64,000 nucleotides of DNA, taken from contig JBFMFH010000121.1 of assembly GCA_040752275.1 (NCBI GenBank), positions 1-64,000 on the forward strand, given 5' to 3'. Source of the DNA: JBFMFH01 sp040752275 (GTDB taxonomy: Bacteria; Acidobacteriota; Vicinamibacteria; Vicinamibacterales; JAKQTR01). Every line of letters begins with the position of its first letter. The stretch's first letter is position 1. The position numbers and the translations under genes are program-made. Shown in pieces: positions 8,546 through 16,686 of this stretch. The notes beneath the pieces are model-generated. The model had not been told where the DNA came from. It searched no databases and worked only from the letters and a program-made list of their open reading frames with translations.

Positions 8546-9355
8546 TCAGCCGGCGGCGCCGTCCCGCAGACCGAAGCGGGCCAGCAAGGCCGCGACCAGT
8601 CCGGTGGTCGTTCGATCGGGCGCCTCGATGGCCGGCGGCGCGCCAAGGTCGGCGAGGGCCGCACTCGTGGTCGGCCCGACACTGGCCACGATGGTTCGGC
8701 CGTTGAGGCAGGCCAACGATGGCTCGCCGAGCGCGGCCGCGAAGTTCACGGCGCTCGACGGCGATAGAAACGTGACGGCGTCTATCGCCCCGGCCGCAAT
8801 CGCGCGGGCGCATCCCTCGGCGTCGACCGGTCGCCTGGCGACGGTTCGGTACGCCACGGGATCGACCACGACCGCACCCGCGGCAGCGAGCGTGTCGCGC
8901 AGTTCGTCGCGCGCGATGTCGGACCGCGGCCAGAGAATCCTCCGGCCCGCGAGGTCGCCACCCTCCGCGTCAGCCAGCGCGCGAGCCAGTCCAGCCGCGC
9001 CTGGCGCCGCCGGCGTCTGCCGCACGACGAGGCCACGCTGGCGCAGCGCGCCGGCCGTCACAGGACCGACCGCTGCGATCCAGGGGTGCTTCCCTTCGGC
9101 CCACGGCCAGCGGTTCCAGAGATCGCGCGTGCACACCGCCTCGACCGCCCGGACACTCGTGAAAACGACCCAGACGTAGTCCTCCAGCCGTTCGAGCGCC
9201 GCGTCGAGCGGTCCGGCATCGCCAACAGGTTCGTGGGCCACGACCGGAAAGGACCACACCCGGACCCCTGCCGCAGCCAGCCGCTCGGCCAGACGTGCAC
9301 CCGGCCCTTCGGTCTCGGTCACGACCACGAGGGGACACCGATGCACAGCCGTCAT
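8546..9355 (-). CDS. hemD: uroporphyrinogen III synthase
   Basis: Cyclises hydroxymethylbilane with inversion of ring D to give uroporphyrinogen III, the branch point to heme and siroheme. The 269-residue product is poorly conserved, as HemD usually is, but has the two-lobe layout. The first lobe shows PLVVVTETEGPGARLAERLA and YVWVVFTSVRAVEAV. The second ends with DAVTFLSPSSAVNFAAAL and IVASVGPTTSAALADLG, matching the FTSxxAV and GP.T...L motifs. The start at 9355 forms an ATGA overlap with the methyltransferase stop. It lies in the hemA2-hemC2-MT-hemD operon. Confidence 0.88.
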   Translation of the reverse strand: MTAVHRCPLVVVTETEGPGARLAERLAAAGVRVWSFPVVAHEPVGDAGPLDAALERLEDYVWVVFTSVRAVEAVCTRDLWNRWPWAEGKHPWIAAVGPVTAGALRQRGLVVRQTPAAPGAAGLARALADAEGGDLAGRRILWPRSDIARDELRDTLAAAGAVVVDPVAYRTVARRPVDAEGCARAIAAGAIDAVTFLSPSSAVNFAAALGEPSLACLNGRTIVASVGPTTSAALADLGAPPAIEAPDRTTTGLVAALLARFGLRDGAAG

Positions 9356-10101
9356 GGTTCGGCTTCCGGTCGCGCAGCCCCGCTCGGGTGCTCCTGGGCG
9401 CGGACGCCCCTTGTGCCCGGCAGCGCCTCCGCCGCAGCATCGGAGTCCGCGCAGGCGCTCCCACGTTCCGCCGGGCATACTCCCAGCACACTGAACCAGC
9501 TCCTCCGCGCATCCTCGCGGAGAGTGACATCGACGAACCCCGCACGAGCGAGAGCGTCCGCGAGCTCGGGCAACGAGGGGCAGTTCATCGCGCCCGTCCT
9601 GGCCAGCCGGAGATTCAGTGCCCGGCGTCGGCCCCCAGCGTAAACGCCGCCGCCAATGACGAGCGTGCCGCGGGCCGCCAGCACGCGTCGAATCTCAACG
9701 AGGTCGCGCGGGAGATCGGGCCAGAAGTAGTGCGATTCAACCGCCAGGGCGAGATCAAAGCGTGCCCCTCCGTACGGGAGCGCGGACACCGACCCGAGGC
9801 ACACGTAGGCCCGCCTTGGCGGAAGGAGGTCCCGGACGGTTTGCGAAGCCACCCGCACCGAGTCATCGGAGTAGTCGATCCCGTGTATCTCGGCACCGGG
9901 CGCGAGGGCCGTGAGCCGGCTCATCGTGCCACCGCCGCCACAACCGAGGTCGAGGATTCTCCGGACGGAGCCCAGCGGGACCCCGGCGATGATCCACACG
10001 GTCATCGGCCCGTGCGCCCGGTTCATCTCTCGCGCAAGGAAGCGCCCAAACCTGCCGTGAGGCCGTCGGCACTGGCCAAGCAGCCTCGAAAGCACGCTCA
10101 C
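9352..10101 (-). CDS. class I SAM-dependent methyltransferase in the hem operon
   Basis: A 249-residue methyltransferase of the UbiE/Methyltransf_11 fold. It has the SAM-binding motif ILDLGCGGGGTMSRL (about residues 48-62), the acidic loop EIHGIDYSDDSVRVA, and motif LPYGGARFDLALAVESHYFW. It is not a tetrapyrrole (CobA/SirA-type) methylase, so it is not the enzyme that makes precorrin-2. The start is a GTG in a GTGA overlap with the hemC2 stop, with GGGGAGGGG just upstream; the long in-frame extension further upstream overlaps hemC2 and has no such support. The position between hemC2 and hemD suggests a tetrapyrrole-linked or accessory substrate, but none is identified. Confidence 0.82.
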   Translation of the reverse strand: MSVLSRLLGQCRRPHGRFGRFLAREMNRAHGPMTVWIIAGVPLGSVRRILDLGCGGGGTMSRLTALAPGAEIHGIDYSDDSVRVASQTVRDLLPPRRAYVCLGSVSALPYGGARFDLALAVESHYFWPDLPRDLVEIRRVLAARGTLVIGGGVYAGGRRRALNLRLARTGAMNCPSLPELADALARAGFVDVTLREDARRSWFSVLGVCPAERGSACADSDAAAEALPGTRGVRAQEHPSGAARPEAEP

Positions 10102-11078
10102 GGCACCCCTCCCCGGCTCACTTCTCCGCCGGCCGCTCTGACGCGCTCGAGGATCCCGGCAGCTCCCTGGTCGAGCAGCCGCTCGGCCAGCCGCGCACCC
10201 AGACTGCAGGCGTCGGATTCGGTGCGAACGCGGGACGCCTCCTGGCCACGGACGATCGTGGATCCATCGAGGTCGGCCACGACGGCGTCCAGCCTCAATG
10301 ATCCGTCCCGCCACGTGCCCAGAGCGCCGATCGGCACTTGACAGCCGCCTTCGAGCCGCGCGAGCAGCGCGCGCTCCGCGGCGGTGGCCAGGCGAGTGGG
10401 CTCATGATCGAGAGCGCTCAACGCATCCAGGACGCGTGCGTCGCCGGCGCGTGCCTGTACGGCCAGCGCTCCCTGGCCCACGGCAGGCACCATCTCGTCG
10501 GCGTCCAGCACCTCGGCCACGCGATCGAGCAGACCCAGCCTCGCCAGCCCGGCTCGGGCAAGGACGAGGGCATCGAAGTCCCCGCGATCGAGTCTCGCGA
10601 GGCGCGTGGGCACGTTGCCCCGCACGTCGAGCACGGCCACGTTCGGGTAACGCGCGAGCAACTGGGCCCGGCGCCGCAGGGACGAGGTTCCGATCCTGGC
10701 GCCTGCGGGCAACTGCCGAAGCGTGATCCCCGGAGCGGCCACGAGCGCGTCTCTCGGATCCTCCCGCTCGACGACGGCCGCCAGCGCGAGTCCCTCGGGC
10801 ATCCGCGTCGGCAGGTCCTTGAGGCTGTGGACGGCGAGGTCGACCTCCTGCCTGAGGAGCGCGTCCTCGAGTTCCTTGGTAAACAGGCCCTTGCCGCCGA
10901 TCCTGGCCAGCCGCGCGCCGAGCTCGCGATCGCCGGTCGTGCGGATGACCCGAAGGTCGACACGAATCCCTGGATGATGCGTCTGAATACGGCGCGCGAC
11001 CTCGGAGGTCTGCGTCAACGCGAGATCGCTGCCGCGCGTGCCAATCGTGAGTGCTTCGGCTCGCATGTCCGGCCCCAT
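10098..11078 (-). CDS. hemC: hydroxymethylbilane synthase, canonical copy (HemC2)
   Basis: Second porphobilinogen deaminase in the window, 326 residues, with textbook motifs: LTIGTRGSDLALTQT, GKGLFTKELEDAL, catalytic Asp in DLAVHSLKDLP, GTSSLRRRAQLL, RGNVPTRLARL and the cofactor cysteine, about C246, in EGGCQVPIG. The ATG at 11078 has GGAGG seven bases upstream; a second in-frame ATG four codons on is possible. It follows hemA2 after 108 bp and overlaps the methyltransferase start by 4 bp. Being next to hemD and the dsr operon, it could feed siroheme synthesis while HemC1 feeds heme; that is inference. Confidence 0.95.
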   Translation of the reverse strand: MGPDMRAEALTIGTRGSDLALTQTSEVARRIQTHHPGIRVDLRVIRTTGDRELGARLARIGGKGLFTKELEDALLRQEVDLAVHSLKDLPTRMPEGLALAAVVEREDPRDALVAAPGITLRQLPAGARIGTSSLRRRAQLLARYPNVAVLDVRGNVPTRLARLDRGDFDALVLARAGLARLGLLDRVAEVLDADEMVPAVGQGALAVQARAGDARVLDALSALDHEPTRLATAAERALLARLEGGCQVPIGALGTWRDGSLRLDAVVADLDGSTIVRGQEASRVRTESDACSLGARLAERLLDQGAAGILERVRAAGGEVSRGGVP

Positions 11079-11186
11079 GTCATGCCCTCCGAAAACGTGG
11101 CCGGGTCCGCTCGCTCAGCACTCAGCCCTGAGGGCCCGAGTACCTCGCCGAGCCTGCGCGTCGAAGGGCTGAGGGTATCTGTCCGG

Positions 11187-12482
11187 TCATGGGGCGCCAA
11201 CGCCAGCCTCGGTCCTGCTCGAGTGCGGCTCCAGAGCGAAGAGCTCCCGAACCACTTCGAGTCTAGCCGACTCGACGCTCGCGGTGAACTCGCCCGACGT
11301 CAGGTGCGTGATCGGTGCACGGAGCAGCCGGCTGATGAGGGCCTTGGTCATCCGCTCAACCGCGGCCTCCTCCTCCGGATGGAAGTGCCGGAGGTTTCTG
11401 CGCACCTCCTCCGCTCTGACCTGCTCGAAGCGCGCCGCCAGCTCGCGGACGACCGACGAGGCCCCGAGCCCACGGGTCCAGGCCATCAGTTTGCGGCACT
11501 CCTCATCGATGATGGCTTCGACGCGCGGCACTTCCCGCAGCCGGTGAGCCAGGCTGCGATCGACGAGGGTCCGGACGGCGTCGATAGGATACAGCAACAC
11601 CCCCGGCACCGTCTCGACAGACGGCTCGATGTCGCGCGGCACGGCGACGTCCACGAGGACGAGGGGGCGTTCGGGTCTGTCGGCCACGGCCGAATGCACC
11701 ATGTCGCGGGTCACGACGAACCCCGGAGCGCGGGTGGCCGACACGACAACGTCGGTCGAGCCGAGGGCGTCCGGGATCTGGTCGAGCCGAATCGCCTCGC
11801 CGCCAAAAGCCGCCGCCACGGCTGCAGCGCGATCCGAACTGCGGTTCGCGACCACCAGACACGCCGGTCGGCGGTCGGCGAAGTGCCGCGCCGCCAGTCG
11901 GCACGTATCGCCGGCTCCAATCAGCAGCACCCGGCGGTTGCGGAGATCGCCGAGGGCCTGCTCGGCCAGGCTGACCGCGGCGGAGGCCACCGACACGGCG
12001 CCCATGCCGATGTCGGTCTCGGTTCGGGCGCGCTTGCCGGTGTGCAACGCGGCGGACCAGAGCCGGTTCATCAGCGGTCCCAGCGTCTCAGCGTCACGGG
12101 CGCGGCTCTGGGCTTCGCGGACCTGCCCGAGGATCTGGTGCTCGCCGAGAATCATCGAGTCGAGCCCGGCTGCAACCCCCAGGAGGTGCCTGCACGCCTC
12201 TTCGCCGGTGCGCATGTACGCGTGAGGCGTGACGAGATCCGCCCGCTCGCCCGCCACGGTGAGGAACAGCCGCCGCATGGCCATCTCGGCCGCCAGTGGC
12301 TCGTCCGTGCAGACGTAGAGTTCGGTCCGGTTGCACGTGGCCAGGATGGCCGCTTCGCCGGTCGCCGGGTTGGTGCGGATGTCGCGCAGCATGCCGCGCA
12401 CGCCTGCGCCATCCATCGCCAGCGCCTCACGAAGCTCAATCGGTGCCGTGTGGTGGTTGATGCCCAGTAGTTGAACCTGCAT
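11187..12482 (-). CDS. hemA: glutamyl-tRNA reductase, canonical copy (HemA2)
   Basis: Second glutamyl-tRNA reductase, 431 residues. It opens with the classic MQVQLLGINHHTAPIELREA, has the catalytic C50 in ILATCNRTELYV, GEHQILGQVREA, the NADPH site VLLIGAGDTCRLAARHF and the C-terminal dimerisation domain. The start at 12482 fits the family N-terminus exactly and has an AGAGGT ribosome-binding site; eleven extra in-frame codons upstream are not needed. It begins the hemA2-hemC2-MT-hemD operon. Upstream, separating it from the sulfate genes, is a repeat-rich gap. No hemB, hemL or siroheme synthase is in the window. Confidence 0.96.
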   Translation of the reverse strand: MQVQLLGINHHTAPIELREALAMDGAGVRGMLRDIRTNPATGEAAILATCNRTELYVCTDEPLAAEMAMRRLFLTVAGERADLVTPHAYMRTGEEACRHLLGVAAGLDSMILGEHQILGQVREAQSRARDAETLGPLMNRLWSAALHTGKRARTETDIGMGAVSVASAAVSLAEQALGDLRNRRVLLIGAGDTCRLAARHFADRRPACLVVANRSSDRAAAVAAAFGGEAIRLDQIPDALGSTDVVVSATRAPGFVVTRDMVHSAVADRPERPLVLVDVAVPRDIEPSVETVPGVLLYPIDAVRTLVDRSLAHRLREVPRVEAIIDEECRKLMAWTRGLGASSVVRELAARFEQVRAEEVRRNLRHFHPEEEAAVERMTKALISRLLRAPITHLTSGEFTASVESARLEVVRELFALEPHSSRTEAGVGAP

Positions 12483-12572
12483 ACCGACCTCTATCTCTCG
12501 AGCCACCCGTTCCACGCACGCATGAAGCCGCGACGGGGCCCCGCGCCTTGTGGGGACCAGGAAGATCCACGA

Positions 12573-12634
12573 CTGGTCCCCGGCCCCCTGGTCCCCGGCC
12601 CCCTGGTCCCTGGTCCCTCGTCCCTGGTCCCTGA
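12573..12634. repeat. CTGGTCCC-type intergenic tandem repeats
   Basis: Two near-perfect 15-bp units (CTGGTCCCCGGCCCC) are followed by shorter CTGGTCCC and CGTCCCTGGTCCC units. They lie in the 193-bp gap between hemA2 and the DsrK-like gene. No spacer structure of a CRISPR array is present. This looks like slippage-type low-complexity DNA, which I associate loosely with some high-GC Acidobacteriota genomes. Confidence 0.85.
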
Positions 12635-12641
12635 TGCCTAC

Positions 12642-12673
12642 CCTGTCGCCCGCCGCCTGTCGCCTGTCGCCTG
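12642..12673. repeat. CGCCTGT heptamer repeats
   Basis: Degenerate copies of CGCCTGT, including three in a row at 12654-12673, follow the CTGGTCCC array and end three bases before the stop codon of the DsrK-like gene. Together the two arrays fill most of the gap between the sulfate and heme blocks. Confidence 0.8.
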
Positions 12674-12675
12674 CT

Positions 12676-14289
12676 CTAGTGCCACTCCCACTCGATGAAC
12701 CCAGGGTTGACGTCCGTCATCGCGTTCACGATGAGCTCGACGAGCCCCCCGTACAGAATCCTGTGTTTCTCCCACAGGTCGTAGTAGTTGAGCATGTCGC
12801 GGAACTGTCCCTTGCAGTTGCTGCACGGCGCGCAGAGGTACTTGGGAATCGACGGATCCAGGCAGTCGCCAAAAGCCTGCAGCACCTGTGCCAGCTTCTT
12901 CCGGCCGGACACCTTGAAGCGCCAGTCCGAGAAGTTGTGCCCGCTCATGATGGCGAAGCCGCTCCCCCCGCCGCAGCAGTAGTTGTCGACGCCGTGCGGC
13001 GCCATCTCGCGGAATCTCGGGCAGATGGCACGCACGACCTCGCGCTGCGGCTCGACGACCCCCATCAGCCGGACCATGTTGCAGGGGTCGTGGAGCGTGA
13101 CCGGAAAGTCATTTCGGGTCGGGTCGAGCTTGAGACGCCCGCTCGTGACGATGTCACGCAGGAGCGTCATGGAACTCTCGCGAGGGATGTTGAGATCGCC
13201 CGTCAGCACGCGGTCGGCAATGACCGACAGCGCCTTGTGCGCGTGACCGCACTCGCCCAGCACGATCTTCTTGACCTTGAGCTTCTTCGCCGCCTCCGCG
13301 TGACGGATCGCCACTCGCGCGAATTGCGCGTCGTCGTACCAGAGGCCGTAGTTGATCGAATCGTAGCCGACGGCCTCTGACGACATCGTCCACTTGATGC
13401 CGGCCGCGGTCAGGATGAGGGCGAAGGCCCCGGGGTTCTCCGGCCAGGCCAGGATCTCGCCGGCGTTGTGGATGAGCAGGACATCGGCGCCTTCCACGTC
13501 CCACGGCGTCTCGACCTTGAAACCGGTCTTCTCGGACGTCTCTTCGTCGATGAACTCGATGTTGTCCTTCACCACTGTGGGCGACATGCCAGTCGAGGAC
13601 CCGACCTTGAGCTGGAGCATCGAGCCAGTGTCGTGGATCTCCCTGGCCGCGATCCCCATCTCCTGGCTGAAGACCTTCCGCAGTTCGTGAGCGACCAGAC
13701 CGTTGTCGGCGCCGATCGGGCATGTCTGCGCGCAGCGCCGGCAGAGATTGCAGCGGTAGGCCAACTCGATCAGCCGCGCGACCAGGGGCCAATTCACGTC
13801 GATATCGCCGTGCTGCCAGGCCGACAGCACCCCACCGCGTCTGACGAACTTGAAGTAGAGCCGGCGCACGATCTCGGAGCGGAACGTCGGCCGGTAGAGC
13901 TCGTTCCTGCCGCTCGCCTCGTAGATGTGGCACGATTCCGAGCACGTCTGGCACTTCGCGCAGTGCTCCATCGAGAGCAGCAGCGGCTGCAGGAAGGTCC
14001 AGTTGTTCTCGCGGGTGAACAGCTTGTCGAGGCCGGAGAGGAACTTCCGGACGAGCTCGTCCTCCTCCTCCTTGGTCTGTGGCTTCGGCACGCTCACCGC
14101 ACACGTGTCATCGAGCAGGCACTCGTACTTCTCGAGGGCCTGGTCCGACAGCGCAGCCCACCCAGGCTCGGCGGCCGGGTCTTCGAACGGAGCCGGCAGC
14201 CGCATCAGGTTCTCGGTCTCGAGGTGAACCAGCGGCTTGCCGTCCCGCCTCGACATGTCTTCCAGCTCGAGTGGATCGCGATCCGTCAT
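12676..14289 (-). CDS. second DsrK/HdrD-like iron-sulfur protein, partner of adjacent cytochrome b
   Basis: Cytoplasmic heterodisulfide-reductase-like subunit, 537 residues. It has two ferredoxin motifs, CAKCQTCSESC (about 108-118) and CNLCRRCAQTCP (about 170). C-terminal CCG-type clusters follow, with HDPCNMVRLMG, NYCCGGGSGF and CAPCSNC. This layout matches DsrK and HmeD. The genuine DsrK is at 20487-22112, so this is a paralog. Its ATG overlaps the stop of the cytochrome b gene (ATGA), and that gene follows sat by 12 bp. The pair probably moves electrons between the quinone pool and a cytoplasmic thiol/disulfide or sulfur carrier; the partner is unknown. A longer upstream frame is out of register with the family. 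Confidence 0.88.
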   Translation of the reverse strand: MTDRDPLELEDMSRRDGKPLVHLETENLMRLPAPFEDPAAEPGWAALSDQALEKYECLLDDTCAVSVPKPQTKEEEDELVRKFLSGLDKLFTRENNWTFLQPLLLSMEHCAKCQTCSESCHIYEASGRNELYRPTFRSEIVRRLYFKFVRRGGVLSAWQHGDIDVNWPLVARLIELAYRCNLCRRCAQTCPIGADNGLVAHELRKVFSQEMGIAAREIHDTGSMLQLKVGSSTGMSPTVVKDNIEFIDEETSEKTGFKVETPWDVEGADVLLIHNAGEILAWPENPGAFALILTAAGIKWTMSSEAVGYDSINYGLWYDDAQFARVAIRHAEAAKKLKVKKIVLGECGHAHKALSVIADRVLTGDLNIPRESSMTLLRDIVTSGRLKLDPTRNDFPVTLHDPCNMVRLMGVVEPQREVVRAICPRFREMAPHGVDNYCCGGGSGFAIMSGHNFSDWRFKVSGRKKLAQVLQAFGDCLDPSIPKYLCAPCSNCKGQFRDMLNYYDLWEKHRILYGGLVELIVNAMTDVNPGFIEWEWH

Positions 14290-15221
14290 CGCTTCACCCC
14301 TCCCGTGGGGTTGGTCGTCACGACATCCGCCCACGTCCTGACCCCGTCGGCCGTCATATGCGGAGCCGTCCAGGTTGGCCGGTACGTCAGATACACCGCC
14401 AGCGCCCGCTCGAACCTCCCGCCGCGGCAATTGGCCGCGTCGTCCCAGCGCACGGCGTGGTAGGTGAAGTACTTGCCGACGAAGTGCGACATGTGCGTAA
14501 AGGGGATGTACGCCGCCAGCAGCCCGCACAGCACGAGGCCCGCGCCGAACACGGCCGGCACCTGCACCGTGGTGTCCCACCTCAGCAGCCCAACCGTGGT
14601 CGCGAGGATCCCGGGAGCGCCAGCCGGGCGCAGCACGTAGCCCGCACCCAGCAGGCCGAGGGCCATCAGGAAGGCCGCCAGGTTGAAGATGTCACCCGGC
14701 GTCGTGTACGTCTTCAGGTCCGGGTCGGTGAGGCGTCGCGCCAGCAGGCCGAGCGCGCCAGCGAGGGTCAGGATGAGCCCTGCCCCTCCAACCGCCCTGC
14801 AGACCCACGTCGCGAGACTGCCCGCCGCGCCGGCCATCAGGGCCGGCGCGAGCAGGGTCGCCAGGGCTGCCACGAGCAGCAGACACACGGTCCCGATGAG
14901 TAGGTAGAGACCGACATGGAAGGGGAACGAGCGCCACCACAGGCGCGGGTTGAACTCGCGCAGCGCCTTGAGAAAGAGCATCTCGGTGAACATCGCCCGA
15001 AGCTCTCCCGCCACGTTGAAGTGGCCGTCCTTCGTCCACCAGTCGGACTCCTCGAAGTACGACCCGCCATGCGCCGCCCGGCCCGGCGCTTCGTGGGGAA
15101 CCGGGTAGAGTTCCCACCGGAGGTGCAGCGGCGCCCGCGCGTATCGGAGCGCGCGCAGTACCGTGCCCACGACGAAGACGAGGGCCGACGCGTACAGGAC
15201 AACGAAGACTGCGGTCGTCAT
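14286..15221 (-). CDS. NarI/DsrM-like membrane cytochrome b subunit
   Basis: Integral membrane protein of 311 residues with about five or six helices (for example FVVLYASALVFVVGTVL, YLLIGTVCLLLVAALATLL, VFGAGLVLCGLLAAYIPF). Histidines placed to bind heme b are visible, such as SFPFHVGLYLL and FTHMSHFVGKYF. It resembles the nitrate reductase gamma / HdrE / DsrM family. With the overlapping iron-sulfur gene it forms a DsrMK-like quinone-interacting module. It starts 12 bp after sat and is probably co-transcribed with it. The true DsrM is at 22117-23166, so the organism carries two such modules in one cluster. Confidence 0.85.
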   Translation of the reverse strand: MTTAVFVVLYASALVFVVGTVLRALRYARAPLHLRWELYPVPHEAPGRAAHGGSYFEESDWWTKDGHFNVAGELRAMFTEMLFLKALREFNPRLWWRSFPFHVGLYLLIGTVCLLLVAALATLLAPALMAGAAGSLATWVCRAVGGAGLILTLAGALGLLARRLTDPDLKTYTTPGDIFNLAAFLMALGLLGAGYVLRPAGAPGILATTVGLLRWDTTVQVPAVFGAGLVLCGLLAAYIPFTHMSHFVGKYFTYHAVRWDDAANCRGGRFERALAVYLTYRPTWTAPHMTADGVRTWADVVTTNPTGGVKR

Positions 15222-15233
15222 GGCGGATCCGAT

Positions 15234-16499
15234 CTACTTCTTCACGTCGCCGGTCGCGGCGCCGTGGAGCTTGACCTCCACCTTCTGCTCGAGGTTGTCG
15301 TAGTACTCCTTCAGGATGGCAATCACCTCCGGCTTCGAGAACTCGGCCGGTACGGGCTTGCCCTCGCTCATGAGCTTGCGGAGCAGCGTGCCCGAGAGCA
15401 GGAGTCTGGCCCCGCCCTTGTAGTTCCCGTCGTCGTCGATCACCGCCTTGCTGCTGTGGGGGCAGGTCTTCATCGAGGCCATCGTGCCGCACTCGTAGCA
15501 GTAGAAGGTCCAGTCCATGTTCAGCGGCCGGAGCTGCAGGGCGTCCGACGGGATTTCGCTGAAGATCTTCTGGGCGTCGAACGGCCCGTAGTAGTCGCCC
15601 ACGCCGGCGTGATCGCGTCCAACGATCAGGTGCGAGCAGCCGAAGTTCTGGCGGAACACGGCGTGCAGCAGCGCCTCGCGCGGTCCGGCGTAGCGCATCT
15701 CCATCGGGTAGCCCCCTTGAACGACCCGCTCCGCGCGGAAGTACTTGTTGACCAGCGCGTCAATCGCCTTCACGCGTACGTCGGCCGGGATGTCGCCCGC
15801 CTTCAGCTTGCCGACCAACTGGTGGATGTACACACCGTCGCAGACTTCGATGGCAATCCAGGCCAGATAGGCGTGCGACCCGTGCATCGGGTTGCGCAGC
15901 TGCAGCGCCGCCACCGTGCTCCAGCCGCGTTGCTCGAAGATCGCCCGGGCTTCGGCGGGCCGCTGGTAGATGCCCTTGAACATCTCGGGGAAGAACGACT
16001 CCGACACGACCTTGACTGGGCCGGCCAGGTTGACCTCGGCCTGCTCCATGACCTTCTGCACCCCGGGGTGGGCCGTATCCGTGGTCTTGAACACCTCCTT
16101 GCACTCGTGTTCCTTGTCGACCGTGTACTTCTCTTCGACCTTCATCGTGCCCATGAGGGCGTCGGTCTCGACGTCCCACAGGGCGACCTCTTCGTTCTTC
16201 CCGATGGAATCGGCCAGCGCCTTGTCGGCCGAGAGCGTGATCGGGATCGGCCAGAACAGACCGTGACGGCTCGGCAGCGTGTAGGTGTCACAACTGCCCT
16301 GCCAGTCGTCCTTGCCCATGAAGCCATCGAGCGGCGTGAACGCGCCGATGCCCATCATGATGAGGTCTCCCGTTTCACGGGAGGTCATGGGGACCCTCTT
16401 GAGGTTCTTCGCCTTCTTGACCTCGGCTTCGAGGGCCGAGCCCTGGAGCAGGAGCGGCTTCAGGGTGGGACTGCCGTGCGGCTTGACCAGATTACTCAT
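15234..16499 (-). CDS. sat: sulfate adenylyltransferase (ATP sulfurylase)
   Basis: Activates sulfate with ATP to adenosine phosphosulfate plus PPi, the entry step of sulfate respiration. The 421-residue protein resembles dissimilatory Sat: PLLLQGSALEAEVKKA at the N-terminus, DLIMMGIGAFTPLDGFMG, the nucleotide-binding LQLRNPMHGSHAYL, then VGRDHAGVGDYYGPFDAQ. A zinc-binding stretch CYECGTMASMKTCPH follows. The HxxH pair is intact, but the residue after the first His is Gly where I expect Arg in Desulfovibrio-type Sat. The ATG at 16499 has GAGG seven bases upstream, better than the GTG two codons earlier. PPi released here is a plausible substrate for the pyrophosphatase at 55067. Confidence 0.97.
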   Translation of the reverse strand: MSNLVKPHGSPTLKPLLLQGSALEAEVKKAKNLKRVPMTSRETGDLIMMGIGAFTPLDGFMGKDDWQGSCDTYTLPSRHGLFWPIPITLSADKALADSIGKNEEVALWDVETDALMGTMKVEEKYTVDKEHECKEVFKTTDTAHPGVQKVMEQAEVNLAGPVKVVSESFFPEMFKGIYQRPAEARAIFEQRGWSTVAALQLRNPMHGSHAYLAWIAIEVCDGVYIHQLVGKLKAGDIPADVRVKAIDALVNKYFRAERVVQGGYPMEMRYAGPREALLHAVFRQNFGCSHLIVGRDHAGVGDYYGPFDAQKIFSEIPSDALQLRPLNMDWTFYCYECGTMASMKTCPHSSKAVIDDDGNYKGGARLLLSGTLLRKLMSEGKPVPAEFSKPEVIAILKEYYDNLEQKVEVKLHGAATGDVKK

Positions 16500-16621
16500 G
16501 AACACACCTCACATCTGATGAATCATCACGCGCCACGGTGCCACCTTCCTGGACCCCGGCGCCTCTGCTCGTGCCCAACTCCAGAACCCGGGCCGAGCGC
16601 TCCCGGGCCTGACCGTGCCAC

Positions 16622-16643
16622 AGCCGGGTCCATCGGCCCGGCT
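16622..16643. other. inverted repeat between dsrN and sat
   Basis: AGCCGGG at 16622-16628 and CCCGGCT at 16637-16643 form a perfect 7-bp stem with an 8-base loop. It sits in the 187-bp gap between the dsrN stop and the sat start. There is no U-tract on the transcribed side, so it is at best a weak or factor-assisted terminator, or a processing site that sets different sat and dsr transcript levels. Confidence 0.4.
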
Positions 16644-16686
16644 CCCTCCTTCGACGCAGCCTCCAGCCGCGCGACGACGCCGGCGC

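Noticed and set aside
10338..12470. A 710-codon plus-strand frame opposite hemC2 and hemA2
   Set aside because: No family motifs, no ribosome site; it is a shadow of two well-supported genes.
12573..12673. Tandem repeats as a possible CRISPR array
   Set aside because: Units are 7-15 bp, abut each other, and have no unique spacers or cas genes nearby.
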